A stretch of DNA of 64,000 nucleotides from Marinoscillum sp964351625. GTDB lineage: Bacteria > Bacteroidota > Bacteroidia > Cytophagales > Cyclobacteriaceae. Each line of letters opens with the position of its first letter. Within the stretch, counting starts at the first letter, position 1. Below the pieces are notes generated by a model. The model made no database searches. It saw only the letters and a program-made list of their open reading frames with translations, and was not told the origin of the DNA. Positions 1 to 7,386 of this stretch are shown here, one piece after another. The DNA lies in contig CAYGOV010000004.1 of the NCBI GenBank assembly GCA_964351625.1, positions 1 through 64,000 on the forward strand. The letters are read 5' to 3'. The position numbers and the translations under genes were made by a program.

Positions 1-83
1 GGCAATTCTGTACTGTGCCTACCCTTCGAGTCCCGCACTTCGACAGGCTCAGTATAACAGCCGCCTCAGGATGACAAATTAGG
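1..83 (+). repeat. Dispersed intergenic repeat, copy 1
   Basis: The block contains CCCTTCGAGTCCCGCACTTC, then a CTTCGACAGGCTCAG core, then CCGCCTCAGGATGACA. The same order of segments recurs at 263-345 and 798-876 and in decayed form at 362-423. This copy reads AGTATAACAG where the other two read AGTATGTCAG. It begins at or before the window edge. No reading frame runs through it. Its 37-52 segment can pair with the inverted segment at 134-149 (15 of 16 Watson-Crick pairs plus one G-U). Confidence 0.85.
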
Positions 84-125
84 ATGTTAGTCACCACGAT
101 TACGAGTGCAACGAACTACAATGAA

Positions 126-170
126 TTGTCATGCTGAGCTTGTCGAAGTATAAGACAATTCTGTACCGTG
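126..170 (-). repeat. Dispersed intergenic repeat, inverted partial copy
   Basis: TTGTCATGCTGAGCTTGTCG followed by AAGTA is the reverse complement, with few changes, of the core found in copy 1. It is followed by ACAATTCTGTACCGTG, which in direct orientation is the left edge of the other copies (ACAATTCTGCACC). So this looks like an inverted core abutting the left edge of another copy. Confidence 0.75.
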
Positions 171-185
171 ATTTATATTCGTGAG

Positions 186-253
186 ATTAGACAGTTCGAC
201 AAGAGATTGCTTTGCTTGTTTGAGGTTCTCACCTTCAATCGCTCGCAAAGACG
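186..253 (+). repeat. Second dispersed repeat type (GAGATTGC...GCAAAGACG)
   Basis: The segment contains GAGATTGCTTTGCTTG and ends with TCGCTCGCAAAGACG. It resembles the common intergenic bacterial repeat that reads GATTGCTTC...TCGCAATGACG. Only one copy is in the window, so the repeat call rests on resemblance and on its position among the other copies. Confidence 0.45.
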
Positions 254-262
254 TAATTGAAT

Positions 263-345
263 ACAATTCTGCACCATTCGTCTACCCTTCGAGTCCCGCA
301 CTTCGACAGGCTCAGTATGTCAGCCGCCTCAGGATGACAAATTAG
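263..345 (+). repeat. Dispersed intergenic repeat, copy 2
   Basis: This is the best-preserved copy: ACAATTCTGCACC, then TCTACCCTTCGAGTCCCGCA, the CTTCGACAGGCTCAG core, TATGTCAGCCGCCTCAGG and ATGACAAATTAGG. From about 281 to 345 it is nearly identical to copy 1 and to the copy at 798-876. TGTCA and TGACA near its right end are inverted, so the right half can form a small hairpin. Confidence 0.88.
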
Positions 346-361
346 GGTGATTTTCACCCTA

Positions 362-423
362 GGCAATTCTGCGCTGTGTCTACTCTTCGCCCTGCGATAA
401 ACTCAGGACCTCATGATGACACG
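362..423 (+). repeat. Dispersed intergenic repeat, decayed copy
   Basis: GGCAATTCTGCGCTGTGTCT, then ACTCTTCGCCCTGCGATAAA, then CTCAGGACCTCATGATGACA. The spacing and the ends match copies 1 and 2, but the middle has diverged. It ends about 75 bp before the GIY-YIG start codon. The remaining 424-499 shows nothing else clear. Confidence 0.6.
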
Positions 424-499
424 GAATGAAATTGTCCCACTGAATTTGCGGCTGGATAGGATTGAAAGGGAAGACAATCAATACCCTTAACTTTAAATT

Positions 500-796
500 A
501 TGAAAACCTACACGGTCTACATACTTCATTGTTCAGATGGCTATTATTATGTAGGAGTGACCAATGACATTGATACACGATTGGAACAGCACAATGAGGG
601 TGTTGACCCAAAGGCTTATACGCACAAGAGAAGACCAGTTAAATTGGTATTTGCTGAGCATTTTAAGGATATAAATCAAGCCATCGCTTTTGAAAAACAA
701 GTCAAAGGGTGGAGGAGAGAGAAGAAGGAGGCCCTGATCCGAAGAGATTGGGATCAACTACCTGACTTGAGTAGAGGGTATTTCTTAAATGAATAA
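500..796 (+). CDS. GIY-YIG family endonuclease-like protein (UhbX/YhbQ type)
   Basis: This 98-residue protein has a single GIY-YIG nuclease domain, and its length is typical of the small stand-alone family. The first motif is VYI (residues 6-8) and the second YVG (17-19). Arg27, His31 and Glu65 sit where the catalytic Arg, the His and the metal-binding Glu are expected. The C-terminal KGWRREKKEALI helix is typical of the group. The family cuts or nicks DNA, but the substrate of stand-alone members is mostly unknown. The gene has no operon partner. It is embedded in dispersed repeats: a decayed copy ends 75 bp upstream and a good copy begins two bases after the stop codon. That arrangement suggests the gene and repeats belong together (inference). 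Confidence 0.9.
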   Translation: MKTYTVYILHCSDGYYYVGVTNDIDTRLEQHNEGVDPKAYTHKRRPVKLVFAEHFKDINQAIAFEKQVKGWRREKKEALIRRDWDQLPDLSRGYFLNE

Positions 797-797
797 T

Positions 798-876
798 ACA
801 ATTCTGCACAATTTGTCTACCCTTCGAGTCCCGAACTTCGACAGGCTCAGTATGTCAGCCGCCTCAGGATGACAAA
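798..876 (+). repeat. Dispersed intergenic repeat, copy 3
   Basis: It starts two bases after the stop of the GIY-YIG gene with ACAATTCTGCACAATTTGTC and continues through CCCTTCGAGTCCCGAACTTC, the GACAGGCTCAG core and CCGCCTCAGGATGACAAA. It differs from copy 2 by only a few bases over its length. A 65-codon open frame starts inside it at 869, but that frame is not supported as a gene. Confidence 0.87.
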
Positions 877-904
877 CAAAAATGATTTTCAACTTGCGTA
901 TGAG

Positions 905-943
905 CAGATTCCTGAACTCCGCTGCGCTTTATCAGGAATGACG
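905..943 (+). repeat. Third dispersed repeat type (ATTCCTGA...TCAGGAATGACG)
   Basis: ATTCCTGA at 908-915 and TCAGGAAT at 932-939 are perfect inverted arms, followed by GACG. It resembles the common intergenic palindromes that read GATTCCTGA...TCAGGAATGAC. It lies 28 bp after copy 3, so three repeat types share the first kilobase. Confidence 0.5.
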
Positions 944-988
944 CCCGATAAAAAATGCGTTAATAGTCACCTGAACTATGCACCATGT

Positions 989-1291
989 TTAAGCTTCTAC
1001 CTGGAGAGGTTTCAAGATTCGGCTATCCACATAAAAGGTCCCAAAGGGAACGAGCGATGCACCTAGCACTAAGATAGTTGTCCAAAATCCCCAGCGATAG
1101 ATCAGGGTGCTTTGAAGGGCAAGGATAACGTATAGGATGAAAAGCACTCCATGAGCCATCCCCACAATGTAATTGGGCAACAGTAAGTCCAGTCCATACT
1201 TTAGCGGCATGGTAATGAACAGTAGGAGGTAGCTGATGCCTTCCAAAATGGCGAGTAGTCTAAGCCTTCCTAGTGCTGTTTTTAGGTTCAT
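989..1291 (-). CDS. DUF3817 integral membrane protein
   Basis: This protein of 100 residues has three hydrophobic segments: about 13-31 (LAILEGISYLLLFITMPLK), 42-60 and 68-88. The N-terminal LEGISYLLLF...MPLKY and the later HGVLFILYV are the hallmarks of the DUF3817 family of small bacterial membrane proteins. The function is unknown. It reads away from the mnmE-tail fragment that lies just upstream, with three bases between the fragment's stop and this start. No promoter box is visible upstream. Confidence 0.8.
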   Translation of the reverse strand: MNLKTALGRLRLLAILEGISYLLLFITMPLKYGLDLLLPNYIVGMAHGVLFILYVILALQSTLIYRWGFWTTILVLGASLVPFGTFYVDSRILKPLQVEA

Positions 1292-1293
1292 AT

Positions 1294-1404
1294 TTATTTT
1301 CCGATACAGAACTTGGAGAAGATAATCGCTATAATATCATTCGTTGGTATTTCACCTGTGGTTTTACCGTGGTAGAGCCAGACGGAAGTGATTCTCCATT
1401 TTAC
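1294..1404 (-). pseudogene. Detached copy of the 3' end of mnmE
   Basis: Read on the minus strand this 36-codon open stretch ends KTTGEIPTNDIIAIIFSKFC followed by IGK and a stop. The end of the intact MnmE at 2775 reads GTITTDDLLENIFSKFCIGK. The MnmE-like part is the last 24 or so residues (about 1294-1371); the residues before it do not match MnmE, and a stop codon closes the frame at 1405-1407. The last 18 bases (TTCTGTATCGGAAAATAA) match the end of the intact gene at 14 of 18. MnmE ends in the essential FCIGK motif, and the mnmE/trmE 3' end is the insertion site of Salmonella genomic island 1. The stretch may therefore be a relic of an integration event or of a broken second mnmE. A second frame (1364-1477) is also open across part of it. 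Confidence 0.7.
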
Positions 1405-1767
1405 TTAAGCGGACTATATGCCCTGTTCCACTAGCTTTTTCGAGTCTTACTTTTTTATAGTTGGGCTTTCCCGTTGTTTAGTGAAGTGAAAAAGACATGT
1501 CAGTACCTGCTCTTTGATATTCGACTTTATCAGGTCTTGACGGTTGCTTTTTATGATTTATTTTGCATGATGTGCCTTCTACTTATTGAAAGGATTTGTA
1601 TTCCTCATGGGGTTTTTTAGCTCTAAGAAGATTTATGCCTTTTAAGGTGCCTTTATTATGTTGTAATTCAAGCCTTTTCTTTGCACATCAGATTCATTTA
1701 GTATTAATGAATCACAATAAAATCCATTGATGTTTGTAGTGAAAAGTCCTTAATCAGGATTTGGTTA
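1405..1767. other. Gene-poor stretch between mnmE-tail relic and orphan exported gene
   Basis: No credible gene lies here. Two short open stretches on the minus strand have no ATG start: 1447-1557 (36 codons, ending SPTIKK) and 1364-1477 (37 codons, ending FRLALPR). They could be worn ends of former genes. An 8-bp perfect inverted repeat is listed separately. The stretch looks like decayed accessory DNA. Confidence 0.4.
1691..1713. repeat. Perfect 8-bp inverted repeat
   Basis: GATTCATT (1691-1698) and AATGAATC (1706-1713) are exact inverted arms around a 7-base loop. It lies about 55 bp downstream of the 276-residue gene on the minus strand. There is no T-run after it in that direction, so it is a poor intrinsic terminator. 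It could be a protein-binding or recombination site. Confidence 0.4.
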
Positions 1768-2598
1768 TTAGTTTGGTCCGCCAATTTGCCCCGTAATTCC
1801 TAAAAAACTAACTGGTTCCGTTCCTAATGTAGAGTACATATTTCCAGTATCATTAGTAGCATTAATCCATTGCAGCGATTTATTAAATCCAAGATTCTCG
1901 TTATCAATATATTTGAAAATTCTCTCGTTTTTGTCATCATCAGCATTCAAATAAAAAAAGGCTGGTTTATCAGGATGTTCCCTGAATTTTACTGAGTACA
2001 ACAGAATCTTTTCCTTTCCCTTAGTTATCGCTTCTACAAATTGAAAGTCGATATAAACTGCCCTCATACCAGGTTGCTTATAATTACCAGAACCCGTACT
2101 GCCCTTTGGATATTTACCTGAAACAAGACTTAAGGTGGTATTAGATTTATTTAAACTCACTGAATTCCATCTTCTATTTTTAATGTCTATTTCTAAAGGT
2201 CCATAGAAGTCTTTTTGATTTAATTTTCGCAAATAATTATAGCCACTATCATCTGATAATGGAAACTCCGAATAGTTGCCATAATCAGGATATCTATTCG
2301 CGAAAGGAAAAATCTTGACCGCATAAAGATTTACTTCTCCATTTTGGTGTCTTACGAAGTGATTTGGCCCCAATTTCACAAATTCGCCATTTTTATCTTC
2401 AAAATAAGTTTGGCCATCATTCGTAGAAAGTTTTTGATCGTCCCCGACCTTTATACTTTTAACATACTCCAAATCCACTGAGAAAACTTTTCCAGAAATT
2501 GGGTTTCCCACATTTAGATTTAATAAACTTATTGAAGTCAAGGTTAAAAAGCTGGCACAGCACACCAAGACTAAGAGGAGGAATTTTCTTTTTATCAT
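1768..2598 (-). CDS. Exported or membrane-anchored protein of unknown function
   Basis: This 276-residue protein is not recognised. The N-terminus MIKRKFLLLVLVCCASFLTL is a basic region followed by a hydrophobic segment, so it is exported or anchored by a single N-terminal helix. Cys residues at 13-14 lie inside the hydrophobic stretch and do not form a clean lipobox. The rest is polar, with Asp/Asn/Gly/Tyr-rich short segments such as DGQTYFEDKNGEF near residue 65, and may be beta-rich. It is the only gene between the mnmE-tail relic and mnmE, has no operon partner, and its DNA is AT-rich. That position suggests it is cargo of whatever event duplicated the mnmE end (inference). Confidence 0.7.
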   Translation of the reverse strand: MIKRKFLLLVLVCCASFLTLTSISLLNLNVGNPISGKVFSVDLEYVKSIKVGDDQKLSTNDGQTYFEDKNGEFVKLGPNHFVRHQNGEVNLYAVKIFPFANRYPDYGNYSEFPLSDDSGYNYLRKLNQKDFYGPLEIDIKNRRWNSVSLNKSNTTLSLVSGKYPKGSTGSGNYKQPGMRAVYIDFQFVEAITKGKEKILLYSVKFREHPDKPAFFYLNADDDKNERIFKYIDNENLGFNKSLQWINATNDTGNMYSTLGTEPVSFLGITGQIGGPN

Positions 2599-2774
2599 GG
2601 TTTGAAATTAATAATTTTCCCTGACTTAAATTTTTTTTATTTTCATTAAAAACAACTCAAATAAATAAGCCTGGTAGTTTAAAGAGTCAGCTTCATGCGA
2701 TACTTATCATATTTGAGAAAGAAACTTCTGTAGTTGGTTTTCCGAACCGATTTTACACTTTTATTATTTCCGGT

Positions 2775-4133
2775 CTACTTCCCGATACAAAACTTCGAGA
2801 AAATGTTTTCGAGGAGGTCATCTGTGGTGATGGTGCCTGAGATAGTTCCGAGATGATGTAGGGCATGTCTAATATCCATTGCTACGAAATCATTGGTCAC
2901 TTGGAGATCAATACCTTCGATGACTTTGGTAAGTGCCAAATCAGTTTGAATCAGTCCTTCGTAATGTCGAAGGTTGGTTACTACCGTATTCCCTGTGCTG
3001 AAGTCTTTTAGGGCTATTTTCTCTTTTATGCGTGACTTTAGTCCTTCCAAGTTTAGCTTTTGACTGGCAGAGATGATTAGCCCGCCTTTTGTTGTAATGA
3101 AGTCTGTAAGAGCAGCGCTTCCTACATCTGATTTGTTACCTACTAAGACGTATGGCGTCTGGAATTCTTCTATAAACTTTATCTGCTTGCTGATTTCTTC
3201 CACACTGTCATTAGCCGTATCTATCAGGTAGATGATCAACGAGGCTTTTTTCATCTTCTCATGCGTGCGCTCTACGCCGATAGCCTCTACTTTGTCGTTG
3301 GTAGTGCGGATACCAGCAGTATCTATAAATCTAAAGGCTACACCATCTACATTGATGACATCTTCGATACTATCGCGTGTGGTCCCAGGGACATCAGAGA
3401 CAATCGCCTTTTCTTCATTCAATAGCGCATTCAAAAGGGTAGACTTACCAGCATTTGGCTTGCCTGCTATGACCGTCGGAATACCATTTTTGATCACGTT
3501 TCCGATTGCAAAGCTCTCTGTCAAACGTTTGATCAAAGACTGAAGAGAGAAGATTAACTTCTTCAAATCATCTCTGCTCGCAAACTCTACATCTTCTTCA
3601 CCGAAATCCAGCTCTAGTTCTATCATGGAAGCGAAATGGATCAATTCATCTCTTAGCTTGCTGATCTCGATGGAGAATCCTCCACGCATTTGATTCATCG
3701 CAGCGCTGTGCATCGCAGCATTCTCAGAAGCAATCACATCTGCTACGGCCTCTGCTTGCGCCAAATCAAATCGACCGTTTAAGAATGCTCTTTGAGTGTA
3801 CTCACCAGCTTTGGCAAGACGGCCGCCTTTGTGGATGAGTAATCTGATAATGCACTGTATGATGTAGTTGCTACCATGGCAGGATATTTCCACCACATCC
3901 TCTTTGGTATAGCTATTAGGTGCTTTGAAGACAGAGGCCAATACTTCATCTATGATTATGCCATTGTCTTCTCGAATGGTACCAAAATGAATGGTGTGGC
4001 TCGGCACTTGTGTAAGGTCCTTGCCTTTGAAGATTGAAGACACAATTTGAAGTGAATTGGAACCAGATATTCTAATGACTCCAATGGCTCCTACACCTGA
4101 AGGTGTGGCTAACGCTACAATGTCCTCTTTCAT
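2775..4133 (-). CDS. mnmE: tRNA uridine-5-carboxymethylaminomethyl(34) synthesis GTPase MnmE
   Basis: MnmE acts with MnmG to modify the wobble uridine (U34) of several tRNAs. At 452 residues it has normal length. The N-terminal tetrahydrofolate-binding domain starts with IVALATPSGVGAIGVIRISG. The inserted G domain has G1 GKPNAGKS at 224-231, G2 TTRD at 251-254, G3 DTAG at 271-274 and G4 NKSD near 333. The protein ends in FCIGK, which carries the catalytically needed Cys. It stands alone, 212 bp from pdhB. Its 3' end is partly repeated at 1294-1371. Confidence 0.98.
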   Translation of the reverse strand: MKEDIVALATPSGVGAIGVIRISGSNSLQIVSSIFKGKDLTQVPSHTIHFGTIREDNGIIIDEVLASVFKAPNSYTKEDVVEISCHGSNYIIQCIIRLLIHKGGRLAKAGEYTQRAFLNGRFDLAQAEAVADVIASENAAMHSAAMNQMRGGFSIEISKLRDELIHFASMIELELDFGEEDVEFASRDDLKKLIFSLQSLIKRLTESFAIGNVIKNGIPTVIAGKPNAGKSTLLNALLNEEKAIVSDVPGTTRDSIEDVINVDGVAFRFIDTAGIRTTNDKVEAIGVERTHEKMKKASLIIYLIDTANDSVEEISKQIKFIEEFQTPYVLVGNKSDVGSAALTDFITTKGGLIISASQKLNLEGLKSRIKEKIALKDFSTGNTVVTNLRHYEGLIQTDLALTKVIEGIDLQVTNDFVAMDIRHALHHLGTISGTITTDDLLENIFSKFCIGK

Positions 4134-4243
4134 CTTGTTATATTACAAATTACAAACTGTAATTACCACATTTTGGGTATTGAACTTCAATACACAGTAC
4201 GGCATCTTTACGTAGTTCTTAATATTAAGAATCAGCGAAAAGT

Positions 4244-4270
4244 GAAGCCCTCCTTAATAGGAGGGCTTTC
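4244..4270. terminator. Hairpin between pdhB and mnmE
   Basis: GAAGCCCTCC (4244-4253), loop TTAATA, then GGAGGGCTTTC. The stem is strong and GC-rich. The T-rich run CCTTATTTT lies on the plus-strand side, and CACTTTT follows on the minus-strand side. It probably ends pdhB transcription before mnmE. The rest of 4134-4345 has no gene. Confidence 0.75.
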
Positions 4271-4345
4271 CTTATTTTAGACCAATAAAAGCCAGTTTAT
4301 CTTCTTAAACAATTACAGAATAACTGACCGTTTTAACCTTATTGC

Positions 4346-5323
4346 TTACTTATAAGTAACAGCTTTCACTGCTTCTATAGTTCTCTTCACATTTGGAAGG
4401 ATTTCCTCAATAAGAGTAGGAGCGTACGGTAACGGAAGGTCACGGCTATTAACTCTATAGATAGGAGCGTCTAGATAATCAAATGCATTTCTTTGGATGT
4501 GATGACTGATATCCGCAGAAATAGATGCTACTGGCCATGCTTCTTCTACGATTACTAGTCGATTCGTTTTCTTAACAGATTCGATGATTGCAGGATAGTC
4601 AATAGGTCTCACAGTACGTAGATCTATTACTTCAGCATCGATTCCCTCTTTTGCAAGTTCATCTGCTGCTTCTAACGCCACTTTCATCATTTTACCAAAA
4701 GAGACGATAGTCACACCACTACCAGAGCGAACTACTTTAGCTTCTCCTATATTGATGATGTATTCTTCTTCTGGAACTTCGCCTTTATCACCATACATCA
4801 GCTCTGATTCCATGAAAATAACCGGATTGTCATCTCTGATAGATGCTTTCAGAAGTCCTTTGGCATCATATGGATTTGATGGAATCACTACTTTAAGGCC
4901 AGGAGTGTTTGCATACCAGTTCTCAAAGTTTTGAGAATGTTGAGAGCTTAGCTGACCAGCGTTACCTGTCGGGCCTCTAAACACGATAGGGCAATCAAAC
5001 TGACCACCAGACATTGATTTGATCTTAGCTGCTCCATTGATGATTTGATCTATGGCTACAAGAGAGAAATTGAAAGTCATGAATTCAATGATAGGTCTTA
5101 AGCCGTTCATTGCTGCACCTACTCCAATACCCGCAAATCCCAACTCTGCGATAGGGGTGTCTATAATTCGCTTTGGGCCAAACTCATCAAGCATGCCTTG
5201 ACTTACCTTATATGCCCCATTATACTCAGCCACTTCTTCTCCCATCAAAAAGACCTTTGGGTCTTTTCTCATTTCCTCGCTCATAGCTTCACCAAGTGCC
5301 TGTCTGAATTGAATTTCTCGCAT
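4346..5323 (-). CDS. pdhB: Pyruvate dehydrogenase E1 component subunit beta
   Basis: This is the beta subunit of the thiamine-diphosphate E1 component that decarboxylates pyruvate and passes the acetyl group to E2 lipoate. The 325-residue length matches the family. Typical segments are QFRQALGEAMSEEM at the start, FLMGEEVAEYNGAYKVSQGM (25-44), DTPIAELGFAGIGVGAA near 56, the GPTGNAGQLSSQHSQ segment near 117, and the C-terminal transketolase domain with DLRTVRPID. No pdhA or E2 gene is adjacent, so the other subunits are encoded elsewhere. Hairpins lie both upstream (5390) and downstream (4244), so it is probably transcribed alone. Confidence 0.97.
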   Translation of the reverse strand: MREIQFRQALGEAMSEEMRKDPKVFLMGEEVAEYNGAYKVSQGMLDEFGPKRIIDTPIAELGFAGIGVGAAMNGLRPIIEFMTFNFSLVAIDQIINGAAKIKSMSGGQFDCPIVFRGPTGNAGQLSSQHSQNFENWYANTPGLKVVIPSNPYDAKGLLKASIRDDNPVIFMESELMYGDKGEVPEEEYIINIGEAKVVRSGSGVTIVSFGKMMKVALEAADELAKEGIDAEVIDLRTVRPIDYPAIIESVKKTNRLVIVEEAWPVASISADISHHIQRNAFDYLDAPIYRVNSRDLPLPYAPTLIEEILPNVKRTIEAVKAVTYK

Positions 5324-5389
5324 GATCTTCTCTTAAAATTTTACGTTGGCTAAATTAAATTATTAGCTCAATAATATAGGCATTAAACG

Positions 5390-5422
5390 AAAAAAGCCTC
5401 TCTTAAAAAGAGAGGCTTTTTA
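5390..5422 (-). terminator. Rho-independent terminator after the OmpA/TPR lipoprotein gene
   Basis: AAAAAGCCTCTCTT, loop AAAA, AGAGAGGCTTTTT. The arms are nearly perfect and both ends carry A or T runs, so it can work in both directions. It lies about 20 bp after the stop of the minus-strand gene at 5441. Confidence 0.9.
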
Positions 5423-5440
5423 AACTGAACCTTGTCAGTA

Positions 5441-7231
5441 TTATTTTGCTGCTGTCGCTACAGCGTCAGCATACTTAGTAAATTCTAAGTCATTCATTGC
5501 TTTGTCTTTCAAAGAAGGATCTTTTTCGAAAGCAGCTTTCAAGCTAGAAATAACATCAGCTGATTGATTAGATCTTGCAGAAGCGATAGCTATAAGGTAA
5601 TTAGCCTCCGCACCATACATTTCACTTTTTACAACTCCTGAAAGGACATTTTTAGCATCAGTATAGTTTCCAGTAAGTAGTAATGCTAAACCTGAGTCAA
5701 AAGTAACAACGTCACTTTTAGCTGCAGTAGCAAATGAAGTAGTTGCTGCAGTGTAGTCACCTTTCATCATTTGAAGCGCGCCTTTCATTCCGCTGATATT
5801 ACCTGCAGTTGCGTTAGCAGGTGAAGCACCTTCTGCCATAGTCACAGCGTCCATTGCTTTCATAGTGTCAGATTGAAGAGCGTAAGCAGCGGCAAGGTTA
5901 GCTAATACTTTAGCAGACTTGTTTTTGTTTTTAGCAATCTCCAATTGAGTGATAGCATCTTCTACCATTTTAGTTTTATCTGCACCTGAAGCTTTTTTAG
6001 CTTGCTCTAGCAACGCAGCACCTAAATTGTTATGTGCTTCCCAAGCTCCGCTCTTAGTAGCTGCTTTGTAGATAGCTACTTTCTCACTCAATGCCGGTGT
6101 AAGCGTAGCTGAGAATAACAATTCAGCGGTAGATAGTGTATCTACTTTTGCTTCACCTGAAACGATTTTCTTAGAAAGAACAGCGATTTCGGCATTTGAT
6201 TTCTTAGGCTTTACAGTTAAGATTTCAGTTTTAGCAGTTCTCAAACCAGGATATACGTTCTCTAGAACTTTCTTGTAAGAACCTACTTTTTGTAGTGACT
6301 TTTCTTTCTCCTCGAATGAACCAACACCATTGATGATAGACATCATTTTACCTTTGTCTTCACCAGAGATGCCATCATAAGAACCTAAAGCCATTTTAAG
6401 TGCACTCCAATCTTGTACCACAGGCTTAAGAATGAATTTGATAGAATCAGCCATTCCTTTATAGTCGTAACGCTTCATTTGCTTTCTGTAGAAGCTTTCT
6501 ATTGCTTTCGCTCTAGCTTCTGACAAACCTTCGTTGATTGTTTCAGTACCTTCTGGAGAGTGAGTACCTGTGATCGTTACTGTTTTAGTCACGTTTTTAG
6601 CTGCAATGAATGCAGATAAGTCATTAGACTTGGTTCTGTTAGAAGCACCTTCTATGCTTAATGAAGGATTCAAAGTGCTCACCCCTTGGTCGAAGAAGAA
6701 GTTTACATTGGTCGGAACTAACTCTTCCTTATCATTATAGCCGTGTTCTGCATACGTTACCAAAGCGATTGGCTTAATGAATGAAGAAGTAGACACCAAA
6801 CCTTGTGCTACAGCCATTCTAGGAGATTTTGCAGATTTTCCTGATTTAGGATCACTAGCTACTCCTTCAACGTAAAGTGTACCTGGGCTCATTCCATCCT
6901 GATAAGGGAAGGTGAAGTCAGCACTCTTTCTTGAAGTAGAAGAACTACTGTTAGGGAAATCAGAAGCCTTGAATTCGATAGAACCAACTGCTACTTCTTG
7001 ATCACCATATTGATAAATAGTGTTTATAGTATAAACCTTACCAGTAGGAAGCATTTTTGGCGGCAACACAGCGGACATATTAAATGGCACTGCACCCCCA
7101 TGAATCTCTAAAGGATTAGGAGTCACTTGTAAATCTTGGTCCGCAGCAAGTTTAACCATCTTGCTTAATGCGCAACCAGAAAAAATGAATGCTCCTGCTA
7201 TAAAGGCTAAGGCAAAGTTAAATTTTCTCAT
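5441..7231 (-). CDS. Outer-membrane lipoprotein with OmpA-like domain and TPR repeats
   Basis: A 596-residue protein if it starts at the second Met (7231), which gives a normal lipoprotein signal MRKFNFALAFIAGAFIFSGC; an ATG nine bases earlier (7240) is also possible. FSGC is the lipobox. An N-terminal beta-rich region follows (about 25-165). Then comes an OmpA-C-like peptidoglycan-binding segment: VNFFFDQGVSTLNPS, then SDLSAFIAAK, GTHSPEGT and LSEARAKAIESFYRK. The C-terminal third is made of TPR-like helices rich in Ala (DNLGAALLEQAKK type units). The architecture suggests an anchor between outer membrane and peptidoglycan. The exact role is unknown. It is flanked by a terminator and an AT-rich region. 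Confidence 0.85.
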   Translation of the reverse strand: MRKFNFALAFIAGAFIFSGCALSKMVKLAADQDLQVTPNPLEIHGGAVPFNMSAVLPPKMLPTGKVYTINTIYQYGDQEVAVGSIEFKASDFPNSSSSTSRKSADFTFPYQDGMSPGTLYVEGVASDPKSGKSAKSPRMAVAQGLVSTSSFIKPIALVTYAEHGYNDKEELVPTNVNFFFDQGVSTLNPSLSIEGASNRTKSNDLSAFIAAKNVTKTVTITGTHSPEGTETINEGLSEARAKAIESFYRKQMKRYDYKGMADSIKFILKPVVQDWSALKMALGSYDGISGEDKGKMMSIINGVGSFEEKEKSLQKVGSYKKVLENVYPGLRTAKTEILTVKPKKSNAEIAVLSKKIVSGEAKVDTLSTAELLFSATLTPALSEKVAIYKAATKSGAWEAHNNLGAALLEQAKKASGADKTKMVEDAITQLEIAKNKNKSAKVLANLAAAYALQSDTMKAMDAVTMAEGASPANATAGNISGMKGALQMMKGDYTAATTSFATAAKSDVVTFDSGLALLLTGNYTDAKNVLSGVVKSEMYGAEANYLIAIASARSNQSADVISSLKAAFEKDPSLKDKAMNDLEFTKYADAVATAAK

Positions 7232-7359
7232 GTGGATCATTTTGTTTGAATTTTCTGTAGTAAGTAATGGTTTTCAACCATTTAGTTTCAAGGTGCAATA
7301 ATACTCAATTAAATTGTTTTCAACTCATTGTAAAACAAACAATTCTTAAGTCAATTCTG

Positions 7360-7367
7360 TATATTTG
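7360..7367 (+). promoter_or_regulatory. Bacteroidota -7 box TATATTTG
   Basis: TATATTTG fits TAnnTTTG and lies 19 bp before the start of the PspC-like gene. No clear TTTG -33 element is visible at the usual distance, so support is partial. Confidence 0.5.
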
Positions 7368-7386
7368 ACACTTAATACAAATTATT

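Noticed and set aside
500..796. A homing-endonuclease reading of the GIY-YIG protein
   Set aside because: At 98 residues it has the nuclease domain only. No intron or intein is visible and no DNA-binding extension, so only a stand-alone nuclease is claimed.
1..943. A CRISPR array in the repeat cluster
   Set aside because: Repeats are long, irregularly spaced, diverged and in both orientations, with no uniform spacers and no cas genes.
869..1066. A 65-codon open frame on the plus strand
   Set aside because: It begins inside the right end of dispersed repeat copy 3 and runs across a third repeat and into the opposite-strand DUF3817 gene. No coding-like sequence or start signal.
1447..1557. 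A 36-codon frame ending SPTIKK
   Set aside because: No start codon of normal type, no recognised homology. At most the worn end of a former gene.
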